Assembly: GCA_025996865.1 (NCBI GenBank)
Contig: BNTV01000012.1
Location: forward strand, 1 to 64,000
Direction of reading: 5' to 3'
DNA: 64,000 nucleotides
Source: Bacteroidia bacterium
GTDB lineage: Bacteria; Bacteroidota; Bacteroidia; Bacteroidales; Azobacteroidaceae
Position numbers and translations under genes: made by a program. The notes below the pieces were generated by a model that worked only from the letters and a program-made list of their open reading frames with translations, had not been told where the DNA came from and ran no database searches. Below, piece after piece: positions 25,867-34,739 of this stretch (its first letter is position 1; every line of letters begins with the position of its first letter).

Positions 25867-26969
25867 TGGATAGAATAATTTAGTTTGTTATTTTTTCGAC
25901 ATGTTTCAATTACCTGTTCAATAATTGTTTCCGCCTGTTTCTTCGTTAATCCGGCTTCCGTTGCAACTTGCATCACGTCTTTCAGGGACGGTTCTCCCTG
26001 TCCGTTGATTGTTGTCGTGTGATAACCGTTAAAACCCGAACCCGGCAAAATATCATAAGCGGGAGATAGCATCCAAACACCATTTTTATATTGAAACGAG
26101 AAGTTTTTAGCATGGTCATCCCGATTTGAAATTGCAATATTGAAAATCATCAGCCGGAATAAAGCGGATACTTCTTCCATATTTTTAGTCAGATTCAGGC
26201 AGACTTTCAACAAAACCGAATAATCAAGGCTAGGTATCCTGTAATCTGCATGGAGCAATCCCGCAGCGCTGATTGTATGTATTTTGCCGGTTTCCGTCCG
26301 GTCAAACCGTTCTACTCCAAAGTATTTATTATCAAATAATTGTGCTTCAGGCACATTGATTCCGCATTTACGCGCAAGCAACAGATAAGCATATTCTGTT
26401 TTCCCAACATCGGGAGGGTCAATCGTGGCTTTGAATTTTATCAACCAATATTTATTTTCTATTTTTACGAAAACTTTAGGGCGGGCGCCGCCGGAAGAAC
26501 CACCATACAAATAGAGCGTTTCCAAGGAGTTTTCCGAAAATTCGTCGGTTAATATTTTTTCCGAATCTGCCGCCAATTTATCAAAATCCACAAACGCACT
26601 TTCTTCCGATACGCTTTTATCGGGATGATATTCCAATGCGCCTCTGCCGGTAGTTCCCACCAAAGTCAATCTTTGAAGAACAGATAATTTTTCGGGAGCA
26701 ATTCCTTGTTGGCGAAGATAGCGGTCAAAAATCAAATTTCCCCAGCCGTCCGGCAGACTGTCGTCAAAAACGCCAAAACCGCCGCGGAAGGGACTTCCGG
26801 AGGCCATAAACAATCCCGGACGAAGCGGTAAATAATAGGGAGATATGGAAAAGCCCGTTTTTAGAAATTCCGTATCATATTCAAATGCACAAATACTTTG
26901 TTCGGTCAATGCGACTCGTCCGACGCGATTATCGTCAAAAAACACTTCGACAACATTTATTTTATCCAT
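25863..26969 (-). CDS. hipA: HipA-family serine/threonine kinase toxin
   Basis: This 368-residue protein contains the HipA N-terminal (couple_hipA) region (VEVFFDDNRVGRVALTEQ), the P-loop-like GGSSGGARPKVFVK near residue 155, the catalytic block SNRDDHAKNFSF near residue 280, and the DFG-like SPAYDILPG. All key kinase residues appear present. HipA toxins phosphorylate tRNA synthetases and cause dormancy, with HipB as antitoxin. It overlaps hipB by 8 bases and the MutS-like gene by 4. Whether it is toxic here is inferred. Confidence 0.9.
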   Translation of the reverse strand: MDKINVVEVFFDDNRVGRVALTEQSICAFEYDTEFLKTGFSISPYYLPLRPGLFMASGSPFRGGFGVFDDSLPDGWGNLIFDRYLRQQGIAPEKLSVLQRLTLVGTTGRGALEYHPDKSVSEESAFVDFDKLAADSEKILTDEFSENSLETLYLYGGSSGGARPKVFVKIENKYWLIKFKATIDPPDVGKTEYAYLLLARKCGINVPEAQLFDNKYFGVERFDRTETGKIHTISAAGLLHADYRIPSLDYSVLLKVCLNLTKNMEEVSALFRLMIFNIAISNRDDHAKNFSFQYKNGVWMLSPAYDILPGSGFNGYHTTTINGQGEPSLKDVMQVATEAGLTKKQAETIIEQVIETCRKNNKLNYSIQ

Positions 26970-27288
26970 TTTTCTTCCCTCTCTGACGTTTTTTATTTCC
27001 GGCTTCCAACAGATTATCCATACTACTGTAAGTCTTTGTAGAGAATAAACCGAGAAATTCTTCCATCATTCCCAAGCTTATTCCCAACATAACCAAAGAG
27101 CGGAAAGATATTTCCCCGGTTCTTTCAAAGCGGCGATAGGTGGGCAAAGGGATTCCGGCTCGTTTTGCCAATTCCTTTTGAGTAAGAGCAGATTCGAGCC
27201 GGCGTTCCTTCACCCGTCCGGCAATGTCCTTGATAATAACATCCGGCGTTTTTTCTATAACTGATAATATATTATTATTAATGGCCAT
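26962..27288 (-). CDS. hipB: HTH transcriptional regulator, HipB-like antitoxin
   Basis: This 108-residue protein carries a helix-turn-helix of the Xre type (ESALTQKELAKRAGIPLPTY, about 34-53) followed by FERTGEISFRSLVMLGISLG. The C-terminal tail (KKRQRGKKNG) is basic. In HipBA systems this protein binds the operator and neutralises HipA. It is first in the operon hipB-hipA-mutS-like. The 320 bases upstream (27289-27612) hold no gene, only a small hairpin (CTCTCGT/ACGAGAG, 27441-27460) and a promoter region. Confidence 0.88.
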   Translation of the reverse strand: MAINNNILSVIEKTPDVIIKDIAGRVKERRLESALTQKELAKRAGIPLPTYRRFERTGEISFRSLVMLGISLGMMEEFLGLFSTKTYSSMDNLLEAGNKKRQRGKKNG

Positions 27289-27612
27289 ATTTGGCGTTAA
27301 AAATATTCAATTTTATCAGTTACAAAGATAGGAATTATTTTTGAGATTCACAAATAAAGATGTATCACCCAGCGATTCAGGAATTAAAAAACGATCATCC
27401 ACAATCAACCCTCTCCTTTAGCAAGAGTAAAAACATCCCCCTCTCGTAAAATAACGAGAGTAAATAGTAAGTATGTATCCCATCGTGTCTGTGTCGTAAA
27501 TTTATTAGAGATTGTTTATTGAATGTTAGTCTTGAATTAGGGAGCAAGACATCTCCGCGACGGTTTCCAAGCCGTAATTGAGCTGATTATGAAGGATGTG
27601 GAGTAATACGGA

Positions 27613-28143
27613 TTGATTGCACTTGATAAAAAGTACTTTTCGGAATTAACTACTCCGGTGAATAACGCACCGGGTTATTCGTGCAGCGGTATTCCAGCAT
27701 GGATATTTCCTTCTGCCAATGTAAAATATGAGAAATTCGACAGGCGAAACAATCCTGCTTATCTTGTTCATAACGATGCGACGAAAATAGTTTATCTGTA
27801 GGGCTACAATTATCAATATCCCATAGCGGAGATACAAAATGCAACTTATGCAGAAGTGGAAACAGCCGTAAAAAACGTATTTTCCGTATCAAGCATGGAT
27901 GTCCTTTCGGCACAAACTACGCCCAACGAAACAAAATTGCAAGATGGAAGTTTACAAAGTGCGTTACCCAATGCACTGGTTACGACTTATACTTACAAGC
28001 CACTTGTCGGCATTAAAACAGCAACCGATCCCCGCAAAGTGAAAATCACTTACGAATACGATGCTTTCGGCCGCTTGCAGTACATCAAGGACAATGCCGG
28101 AAAAACAATTGAAAATTATGAATACCATTACAAAAATGAATGA
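27613..28143 (+). pseudogene. RHS/YD-repeat protein, 3' fragment with a nonsense codon
   Basis: The same frame runs from 27613 to a stop at 28141-28143 with one internal TAG at 27799. It encodes ATKIVYL*GYNYQYPIAEIQ, where related RHS proteins have a tryptophan (W-G-Y-N), so TGG to TAG is a single-base nonsense change. The tail TYTYKPLVGIKTATDPR, then TYEYDAFGRLQYI, is a YD-repeat typical of large Bacteroidota RHS proteins. An in-frame TAA lies shortly upstream, so this is a truncated, dead copy of about 175 codons, with the rest of the gene absent. Confidence 0.8.
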
Positions 28144-28200
28144 TTGATTGAAAAGGGTATTTTGGTCAGCCCCTTTTATGGAATGGTCAAAACACCCAAT

Positions 28201-29256
28201 TTAACTCAATAACCGGAGATATAAATCAATCGCTTCCCTGATTTCGTGCAAATAAATGAACTCATCGGCAGTATGAGAACGGGAAGATTGCCCCGGACCG
28301 ATTTTCAAAGAAGGAAAATTCATCAGCGCTTGATCGGAAAGCGTCGGTGAAGAAAAAGGAGTTAAACCCAAAAGCACAGCCCGCTTCACCAAAGGATGTT
28401 CGGGAGAAATATGCGAAGCATTCAAACGAAAAGAACGCGCTTTGACTTCGCAACCGCAAGCGGCCGAAATCTCTGCGAAAAGTTCTTCATTCGTATAACA
28501 TTCATTGGTTCGGATATCAACCGTAAATTTACATTCGCCCGGAACCACATTGTGCTGCGTTCCCGCTTGCACCAGGGTGACGGTCATTTTCACAGCGCCC
28601 GACAAAGGACTGATTTTCGGAAATCGTTTATTGCGAAACCATTCAATAGCCGGAATCGCTTTGTAGATCGCATTTTCGCCTTCGTCGCGGGCGGCATGTC
28701 CCGATTTTCCGTAAACCGTTGCATCAAGCACCATCAAACCTTTTTCGGCAATGGCCGGCTGCATACCCGTAGGCTCGCCCACAACCGCCCAATCAATCGG
28801 CGGAAGCAAAGGCAATACGGATTCTATTCCGTTTGCTCCCGAAATTTCTTCTTCACAGGAAGCCAGGAAAATAAAATTATTCGCCTGTTCCGTTTTCGAT
28901 AAAATTAAAAAAGCCTGAAGCAGGGAAACCAAAGGCGCTCCGGCATCATTACTCCCTAATCCATACATTTTTCCATCTTCTTCAACCGGAGAAAAAGGGT
29001 CTTTAGTCCATCCTGCCGCCGGTTTCACCGTATCAATATGCGAATTGAGGAGAATGGTCGGTTTCCGGTCGTCCCAATCCGGCGACAGCAGCCAAATATT
29101 ATTTCCTTTCCTTTGCGGAAATAATTTTCTCTCTTTCAGATAATTTTCCAGAAAATCCGCTAAATCAGCCTCTTCCCGGCTGAAGGACGGCCGAACAATT
29201 AGCTGTTTCAGCAAATCCAAAGAATCATAAAATGAAGCGTCAATATCCATAAACAT
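28201..29256 (-). CDS. M20 family metallohydrolase (candidate arginine-pathway N-deacylase)
   Basis: This 351-residue zinc-dependent amidohydrolase has TILLNSHIDTVKPAAGW (His and Asp ligands, about residue 75), LGSNDAGAPLVSLLQAF, FLASCEEEISGANGI (catalytic Glu) and VVGEPTGMQPAIAEKG. Such enzymes are close to ArgE. In Bacteroidota a member of this group removes the acyl group from N-acylcitrulline or N-acylornithine in arginine synthesis; the nearby arg genes make that plausible but do not prove it. ATG 29250 is an equally good start. It is a single gene, divergent from the CapA-like gene. Confidence 0.82.
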   Translation of the reverse strand: MFMDIDASFYDSLDLLKQLIVRPSFSREEADLADFLENYLKERKLFPQRKGNNIWLLSPDWDDRKPTILLNSHIDTVKPAAGWTKDPFSPVEEDGKMYGLGSNDAGAPLVSLLQAFLILSKTEQANNFIFLASCEEEISGANGIESVLPLLPPIDWAVVGEPTGMQPAIAEKGLMVLDATVYGKSGHAARDEGENAIYKAIPAIEWFRNKRFPKISPLSGAVKMTVTLVQAGTQHNVVPGECKFTVDIRTNECYTNEELFAEISAACGCEVKARSFRLNASHISPEHPLVKRAVLLGLTPFSSPTLSDQALMNFPSLKIGPGQSSRSHTADEFIYLHEIREAIDLYLRLLS

Positions 29257-29298
29257 TAAAAAGTTTATGCAAAGTTAAGATTTTCCGCCGTAATACCT

Positions 29299-29306
29299 TA
29301 TCTTTG
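29299..29306 (+). promoter_or_regulatory. -7 promoter box TATCTTTG for the CapA-like gene
   Basis: TATCTTTG lies 42 bp before the ATG at 29348, in the 91-bp gap between two divergent genes. Confidence 0.5.
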
Positions 29307-29347
29307 CCCAAAAGTAAGGTGATATTTTTTATGTAACACGAGAAACA

Positions 29348-30493
29348 ATGAAATATGTAATCCTTATCATTCATATTCTTCTTCTTTTCCCTGTGTGTAT
29401 TTTTTCCAATGGAAAAAAAGAAGCGACTTTATTGTTCGTAGGCGACGCCATGCAACACAGCTCCCAAATCAAAGCTGCCCGGAAAGGAGACGCTTACGAT
29501 TACCGTAATTATTTTAAATATATCCAAGATAAAATTTCTTCGGCAGATTTGTCTGTCGTAAATTTTGAAACCACCTTGGGAGGGAAACCGTACAAAGGTT
29601 ATCCCTGTTTCAGCGCCCCTGATGAATATGCGCAGGCTTTAAAAAACGCCGGGTTCGATTTATTCCTTACGGCCAACAACCACTGTTTGGATACCGGAAA
29701 AAAAGGTCTGGAAAGAACGATTTTTATGTTGGACTCTTTTCAAATCGACTATACCGGCACTTTTGCCAACAAGAAAGAAAGAGAAAAACTTTATCCGAAA
29801 TTATTGGAAATCAACGGAATCCGCATAGCATTGCTGAATTACACTTATGACACAAACGGAATAGAAGCGCAAAATCCGAATGTCGTCAATTACATCGACA
29901 AACCGGTTATGCTTGAAGACATCAATCAGGCCAAAGCCCTGAATGCCGAAATTATTATTGCCTGTATTCATTGGGGAGAAGAGTATAAGCTGACACAAAA
30001 CAATGAGCAGGAAAATTTAGCCGAATGGATGAAAGAACAAGGCGTTCGATTAATTATCGGTTCCCATCCGCATGTTGTGCAGCCTATTCGTGCAGAACGC
30101 GATAAAGAAGGATACATATCCAACCTGACGGTTTATTCCCTCGGTAATTTCGTTTCCGGAATGATAGCCCGGAACACCGACGGAGGTTTGATGGTAGAAG
30201 TCCGCCTGTCAAAAAAGAATCAACAAATATATGTTGAAAATGTTTCTTACGAATTGTTGTGGAGATACCGGAACAAATCTACCGGGGAAATAGCAATTAT
30301 TCCGGCAAGCAGGGCCGAATCTTTGGATTTAGGTGAAAACAAAACCCGGATTCTTTCGGAAATGCAGCCTTTCGTCAATACCGCGCAGGAAATTTTTAGA
30401 AAATATAATTCGGATTTGTCGCCGCCACTTCGGAAATTAGAATATGAGATAACTCCTTTTTTGTTTTTTCCCAAAAACGAAATGCCATTTTAA
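29348..30493 (+). CDS. CapA family protein (metallophosphatase-like, exported)
   Basis: This 381-residue protein has a signal peptide (YVILIIHILLLFPVCIFS) followed by LLFVGDAMQHSSQIKAA, the metal-binding D-x-H-like start of the CapA/PgsA superfamily. NFETTLGGKPYKGYPCFSAP, TANNHCLDTGKKGLE and VRLIIGSHPHVVQPI are its other conserved blocks. The family is linked to poly-gamma-glutamate capsule synthesis, but many Bacteroidota members have unknown roles. It stands alone and is followed by an AMP-ligase gene after 119 bp. Confidence 0.88.
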   Translation: MKYVILIIHILLLFPVCIFSNGKKEATLLFVGDAMQHSSQIKAARKGDAYDYRNYFKYIQDKISSADLSVVNFETTLGGKPYKGYPCFSAPDEYAQALKNAGFDLFLTANNHCLDTGKKGLERTIFMLDSFQIDYTGTFANKKEREKLYPKLLEINGIRIALLNYTYDTNGIEAQNPNVVNYIDKPVMLEDINQAKALNAEIIIACIHWGEEYKLTQNNEQENLAEWMKEQGVRLIIGSHPHVVQPIRAERDKEGYISNLTVYSLGNFVSGMIARNTDGGLMVEVRLSKKNQQIYVENVSYELLWRYRNKSTGEIAIIPASRAESLDLGENKTRILSEMQPFVNTAQEIFRKYNSDLSPPLRKLEYEITPFLFFPKNEMPF

Positions 30494-30554
30494 AGAAATC
30501 GTCATTTATTTGATTTCAAAGCTATCCTCAATAATCTTGGATAAAATTGAAAAT

Positions 30555-30587
30555 TTTGTGCAAAGTTAAAAAAAAATCGTAACTTTG
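30555..30587 (+). promoter_or_regulatory. Promoter with TTTG and TAACTTTG boxes for the acyl-CoA ligase
   Basis: TTTG at 30555-30558 and TAACTTTG at 30580-30587 are 21 bp apart, a good match to the Bacteroidota -33/-7 pattern. The ATG is at 30613. Confidence 0.65.
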
Positions 30588-30612
30588 TTGAATTATTCAT
30601 AGAAACAATACA

Positions 30613-32424
30613 ATGGAATATTCTCATTTATCGAATCTCATTCAGGAACGCGCCAACACATTCGGAGATCAGGAAGCGCTAAGACTAAAGGACAAACAAT
30701 CAGACGAATGGCAATCTGTCTCATGGGAGGATTTTTCTAAGAAAATAATGGCCGTAGCTCGCTCAATGTGCCATGTAGGTGTTGAACCGCAATCCAACGT
30801 AGGCGTGTATTCCCAAAACATGGTCGAATGTCTGTATATCGACTTTGGCGCTTTTGCCAATCGGGCGGTAGTAGTTCCCATGTACGCAACGGCTTCTGTT
30901 CCCCAAATCAGCTATATCATTAATGAAGCGGAAATACATTTGTTATTTGTGGGAGAACAAATGCAATACGACAATGCATGGCAAGTTTTTAACAGTCATA
31001 CTTTCCTGAAGCAAATCGTCATCTTAGACAAAAATGTCGTAAGGGCGCCGGAAGATAAAACCTCCATGTACTTCGATTTTTTCAGTTCGCCGAAAAACCG
31101 TACTTCACAAGATATAATCACCGTCGAAAAAAGAATCAAAGCTGCCCAAGGCGAAGATATTGCGCATATTATCTATACTTCGGGAACAACAGGCGAACCC
31201 AAAGGCGTAATCCTCACTCATGATAATTATCTGGAAGTGTTCAGGATACATGACATTCGCCTGAATTATCTTCCACAAAGATTCCTCTCCATAAGTTTTC
31301 TGCCTATGGCGCACATTTTTGAAAAAGCCTGGTCGCTTTATTGTTTGCACAGGGGATGCACCATAGCGATCAATCTCGACCCCAGGGAAATACAAGCTTT
31401 CGTCAAAGAAGTGAAACCGGAAGCCATGTGTAGCGTTCCGCGTTTTTGGGAAAAAGTATATGCCGCCGTTCAGGAAAAAATTGAAGATTCAAATTTCATC
31501 CTCCGCCACCTCTTCTTAAATGCCATTTCCACCGGCGAAAAATATTGCATCGACTATATAAATAAAGGTAGAAAGCCGTCTTTCTTTTTAAGATGGCGCT
31601 TCAACTGGTACGAAAAATTAGTTTATTCCAAATTAAAAAAAACAATCGGAATCGAAAACGGTTTGATTTTTCCTTGCGCCGGAGCCATGCTCTCGGAGGA
31701 AATTATCCGTTTTTTACGTTCCGTAAATATTCCTCTGGCTTATGGTTACGGATTGACTGAAACGGCTGCAACCGTCGCTTGTTTCCCCGAAACCGGATAT
31801 GAATTGAGTACGGTGGGAAAAATAATGCCCTCGATAGAAGTCCGGATCGGTGAAGACAATGAAATTCAGGTCAAAGGGAAAACCATCACGAGCGGTTACT
31901 ATAAAAAACCGGACGCAACGGCTGCTGCGTTTACAAATGATGGATGGTTCCGCACGGGTGACGCCGGTAGCTTAACCGAAAACGAAGGAATTGTTCTGAC
32001 GGAACGAATTAAAGACTTATACAAGACTTCAAACGGGAAATACATTGCCCCGCAACAATTGGAAACCCGGTTAATCAATGATAAATTCATTGAAGGCGCT
32101 TTTGTCATCGGCGACCAACGGAAATATGTAAGCGCACTTATCGTTCCTGATTACAACGAATTAAATAAATACGCAGAAGGACAGGGAATTTCAGTCGAAA
32201 ATGAGGAAGATTTATGCAATAATCTGCAAATTATCAAACTTTACGAATCAAGAATTACAAATATGCAAAATGAATTTGCCAATTACGAACAAATTAAGCG
32301 TTTTACCTTGTTGCCACATGCGTTTGCGATTAATTCGGGAGAATTGACGAATACGTTAAAAATGAAACGAGCGTATATTTTGGAGAAATATCAGGAGGTT
32401 ATTGATAAAATGTATTACGAATAA
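30613..32424 (+). CDS. Long-chain acyl-CoA synthetase (AMP-binding enzyme)
   Basis: This 603-residue cytoplasmic enzyme makes acyl-CoA from fatty acid, ATP and CoA. P-loop IIYTSGTTGEPKGVILTH (about residue 187), LAYGYGLTETAATVACFP (about 378) and GWFRTGDAGSLTENEGIVLT (about 440) are the canonical adenylation motifs, and TSNGKYIAPQQLE follows. The N-terminal region fits the Bacteroidota long-chain ligase subgroup. It is monocistronic with its own promoter. Confidence 0.92.
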   Translation: MEYSHLSNLIQERANTFGDQEALRLKDKQSDEWQSVSWEDFSKKIMAVARSMCHVGVEPQSNVGVYSQNMVECLYIDFGAFANRAVVVPMYATASVPQISYIINEAEIHLLFVGEQMQYDNAWQVFNSHTFLKQIVILDKNVVRAPEDKTSMYFDFFSSPKNRTSQDIITVEKRIKAAQGEDIAHIIYTSGTTGEPKGVILTHDNYLEVFRIHDIRLNYLPQRFLSISFLPMAHIFEKAWSLYCLHRGCTIAINLDPREIQAFVKEVKPEAMCSVPRFWEKVYAAVQEKIEDSNFILRHLFLNAISTGEKYCIDYINKGRKPSFFLRWRFNWYEKLVYSKLKKTIGIENGLIFPCAGAMLSEEIIRFLRSVNIPLAYGYGLTETAATVACFPETGYELSTVGKIMPSIEVRIGEDNEIQVKGKTITSGYYKKPDATAAAFTNDGWFRTGDAGSLTENEGIVLTERIKDLYKTSNGKYIAPQQLETRLINDKFIEGAFVIGDQRKYVSALIVPDYNELNKYAEGQGISVENEEDLCNNLQIIKLYESRITNMQNEFANYEQIKRFTLLPHAFAINSGELTNTLKMKRAYILEKYQEVIDKMYYE

Positions 32425-32480
32425 AAGAATCCTGAACTAATTTTGTCCATTCAGCGACAGCCGTTTTGATCTCTTTTAGC

Positions 32481-32551
32481 CACTTTTTCATACTTTTTCT
32501 TTCTTTACAATTGATTATAAATAATCAATTGCAAATATATATGAAAAAGTG
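32481..32551. repeat. Nested inverted repeats between two genes
   Basis: An outer perfect pair of 12 bp (CACTTTTTCATA at 32481-32492, TATGAAAAAGTG at 32540-32551) encloses an inner 10-bp pair (CAATTGATTA/TAATCAATTG, 32508-32531). The 305-bp gap 32425-32729 otherwise contains only AT-rich sequence. Confidence 0.7.
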
Positions 32552-32729
32552 AAATGAAGAAATATATTTCCAAAAATATTCTGTAATAAGTTTAAAAAAG
32601 ATATTTTTTGCCATTATTCTAAAAAAAATATTGAAAAACTGTTGATTTTTTCAAAAAAAATCCTCATATTTGCAAAAATTTATGTAACTATTCATTTTTT
32701 TAGACTAAATAATTTTGATCAGAATTTTT

Positions 32730-33071
32730 ATGGAGGATTTTAGAACCATTAGTAACGAAAGAAATGACATTGTATTTTTCAAAAAAATCAATGCAGGAAA
32801 GAGAATTTATTACATTGATGTAAAGAGGAGCAAAAAGGATGAGTTATTTTTGTCCATTACGGAAAGTAAGAAAGTTTTTAACGACGAAAAATCGGAAGAG
32901 GCTGTGTTTGAAAAACATAAACTCTTCCTATATAAGGAGGAGTTTGACAAATTTGTCAATGCCTTGAACGAAAGTTTGGAATATATCAAAGAACAAAACA
33001 AAATCAGTGCTGTATTTCAGGAAAGAAGTAGTCTTGAGCCTGAAAAGATTAGTTTGGATTTCAATTTTTGA
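32730..33071 (+). CDS. PUR family DNA/RNA-binding protein (DUF3276)
   Basis: This 113-residue protein (MEDFRTISNERNDIVFFKKI, then RIYYIDVKRSKKDELFLSITESKK) is a PUR-alpha-like single-stranded nucleic acid binder of the DUF3276 group, found across Bacteroidota and spirochaetes. It forms the whirly-like PUR repeat fold. I chose the ATG at 32730, which has the typical MEDF start; the codon at 32715 is less likely. It is a single gene. Confidence 0.85.
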   Translation: MEDFRTISNERNDIVFFKKINAGKRIYYIDVKRSKKDELFLSITESKKVFNDEKSEEAVFEKHKLFLYKEEFDKFVNALNESLEYIKEQNKISAVFQERSSLEPEKISLDFNF

Positions 33072-33121
33072 AGGCTGAAAAAAAATCAAACACAAAAATA
33101 GGTTTTTGTACAAAAAATAAC

Positions 33122-33129
33122 TACCTTTG
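33122..33129 (+). promoter_or_regulatory. -7 promoter box TACCTTTG for the rplY-pth operon
   Basis: TACCTTTG lies 75 bp before the rplY ATG. The leader between them (33130-33203) shows no clear structure. Confidence 0.6.
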
Positions 33130-33203
33130 CATCGCTTTTTTTAAAATTCCGTGTGATGGGAGATTAGGAAGCATTTGTCTAATTTTGAGTAACACAAAAA
33201 AAA

Positions 33204-33761
33204 ATGAAATTATTTGAATTAAAAGGCTCTAAAAGAGAGGGCACCGGTAAAAAAGCTGCAAAAGCTTATCGTAAAGAATCGTTAATTCCTTGTGTTTTAT
33301 ACGGAGGAGATGAAGTAGTTCACTTCACAGTAACGAAGGACAGTGTTCGGAAATTAATATATACTCCGGAAGTCCATATTGTAGATTTGACAATTGATGG
33401 AAAAAATGGCAGAGCCATCTTGAAGGAAACTCAATTCCATCCGGTTAGTGACGAATTGCTGCATGCCGATTTTCTTCAGGTATTTGAAGATAAACCGGTT
33501 GTGATGGAAGTCCCGATTGAATTGGAAGGCTTGGCCGAAGGGGTAAAAGCCGGGGGTAAACTTTCTAAGGAAATGAGAAAATTGAAAGTAAAAGGTCTTT
33601 ACAAAAATTTTCCGGAAAAATTAGTAATCAATATTGAAAACTTAGGTTTGGGTAAAACCGTCCAAGTGGGAGATATCCATTTTGATGATCTCGAATTGTT
33701 AAACGCTAAAGATAATGTTGTTGCCGCCGTTAAAACGACGCGGGTATCAAAAGCGAAATGA
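33204..33761 (+). CDS. rplY: 50S ribosomal protein L25/general stress protein Ctc
   Basis: This 185-residue two-domain protein has an L25 domain ([34 protein letters not shown]) and a C-terminal TL5/CTC beta-domain ([38 protein letters not shown]). It binds 5S rRNA. Its stop overlaps the start of pth by four bases, so the two are coupled. It heads a four-gene set, rplY-pth-S4-crcB. Confidence 0.95.
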   Translation: MKLFELKGSKREGTGKKAAKAYRKESLIPCVLYGGDEVVHFTVTKDSVRKLIYTPEVHIVDLTIDGKNGRAILKETQFHPVSDELLHADFLQVFEDKPVVMEVPIELEGLAEGVKAGGKLSKEMRKLKVKGLYKNFPEKLVINIENLGLGKTVQVGDIHFDDLELLNAKDNVVAAVKTTRVSKAK

Positions 33762-34324
33762 AATACTTGATTGTCGGGTTGGGTAATATCGGCAGAGAAT
33801 ACGAAGATACCCGCCATAACATAGGGTTTATGATATTGGACGCCTTAGCTAAGGCGTCCAATGTTGTTTTTGATGTCAATAAACGATATGGGGCTATTGC
33901 GGAAATGAAGTTGAAAAACAAGCAACTTGTTTTGTTAAAGCCATCTACGTACATGAATTTAAGCGGGAATGCCGTCCGTTACTGGCTGCAAAAAGAAAAA
34001 ATCGAACCGGCAAATTTGTTGATTGTAGTCGATGATTTGGCGTTATCTTTCGGCGCTTTACGCTTGAAACCCAAAGGCAGCGACGCCGGACACAACGGAT
34101 TGAAACATATTCAGGAAATTTTAGGCACAACCCAATACAACCGGTTGCGCTTCGGTATTGGAAGCGACTTTCCGCAAGGTACACAGATTGATTTTGTATT
34201 AAATCCCTTTACCGGGGAAGAACAAAAACGCTTGCCGGAAAGAATTGAAATCGCTTGCGAAATGATTAAAAGTTTTTGTTTGGCAGGTGTGGATGTAACA
34301 ATGAATCAATTCAATAAGAAATAA
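33758..34324 (+). CDS. pth: Peptidyl-tRNA hydrolase
   Basis: This 188-residue enzyme recycles peptidyl-t[25 protein letters not shown] holds the catalytic histidine (about residue 22). The conserved asparagines lie in [15 protein letters not shown], and [28 protein letters not shown] contains the Asp and the substrate-binding loop. A perfect 28-bp palindrome lies inside the gene at 33835-33862, within the codons for [11 protein letters not shown] (about residues 26-36). Confidence 0.95.
   Translation: MKYLIVGLGNIGREYEDTRHNIGFMILDALAKASNVVFDVNKRYGAIAEMKLKNKQLVLLKPSTYMNLSGNAVRYWLQKEKIEPANLLIVVDDLALSFGALRLKPKGSDAGHNGLKHIQEILGTTQYNRLRFGIGSDFPQGTQIDFVLNPFTGEEQKRLPERIEIACEMIKSFCLAGVDVTMNQFNKK
33835..33862. 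repeat. Perfect 28-bp palindrome inside pth
   Basis: ATTGGACGCCTTAG is followed at once by its exact reverse complement, with no spacer. It sits in coding sequence near the start of pth. Confidence 0.95.
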
Positions 34325-34732
34325 ATGGAAGTCAGGATTGACAAGTGGCTGTGGGCAACCCGCATTTTCAAGACACGAACCATCGCATTGGAAGCGTGTA
34401 AGAAAAATCGCATCATGGTTAATAATGCGCTTGCTAAACCTTCCCGGATGATTCGGATTGGCGATGTGATTTCGGTGCGTAAACCGCCGGTTACTTATTC
34501 CTTTAAAGTATTGGGATTGACATCCAATCGTGTTGGCGCTAAGTTGGTTCCGGAATATTTTGAAAATATTACGCCACCCGAACAGTATGAAATTCTCAAC
34601 TTGCAGAAGATAAACGGGTTTGTTGACCGTGCAAAAGGGACGGGCCGTCCGACAAAGAAAGAACGCCGCAACTTGGACGAGTTCTCAACGCCGACGTTTA
34701 TAGATAATAGTACGTTTGATTTTGACGAATAA
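34325..34732 (+). CDS. S4-domain RNA-binding protein (Hsp15-like)
   Basis: This 135-residue protein starts MEVRIDKWLWATRIFKTRTI, the S4 RNA-binding fold of the Hsp15/HslR group, which binds stalled 50S subunits with peptidyl-tRNA. A basic, low-complexity tail (RAKGTGRPTKKERRNLDEF) follows. It begins directly after the pth stop, which fits a ribosome-rescue context with pth. Confidence 0.9.
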   Translation: MEVRIDKWLWATRIFKTRTIALEACKKNRIMVNNALAKPSRMIRIGDVISVRKPPVTYSFKVLGLTSNRVGAKLVPEYFENITPPEQYEILNLQKINGFVDRAKGTGRPTKKERRNLDEFSTPTFIDNSTFDFDE

Positions 34733-34739
34733 AACGACA

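Noticed and set aside
27421..27461. Hairpin CTCTCGT/ACGAGAG as a terminator
   Set aside because: It lies upstream of hipB and is not at the end of any gene; it may be a degraded palindromic repeat.
32399..32491. A 30-residue minus-strand ORF (MKKWLKEIKTAVAEWTKLVQ and so on)
   Set aside because: It overlaps the acyl-CoA ligase 3' end, has no recognised family and may be chance; mentioned only in a finding.
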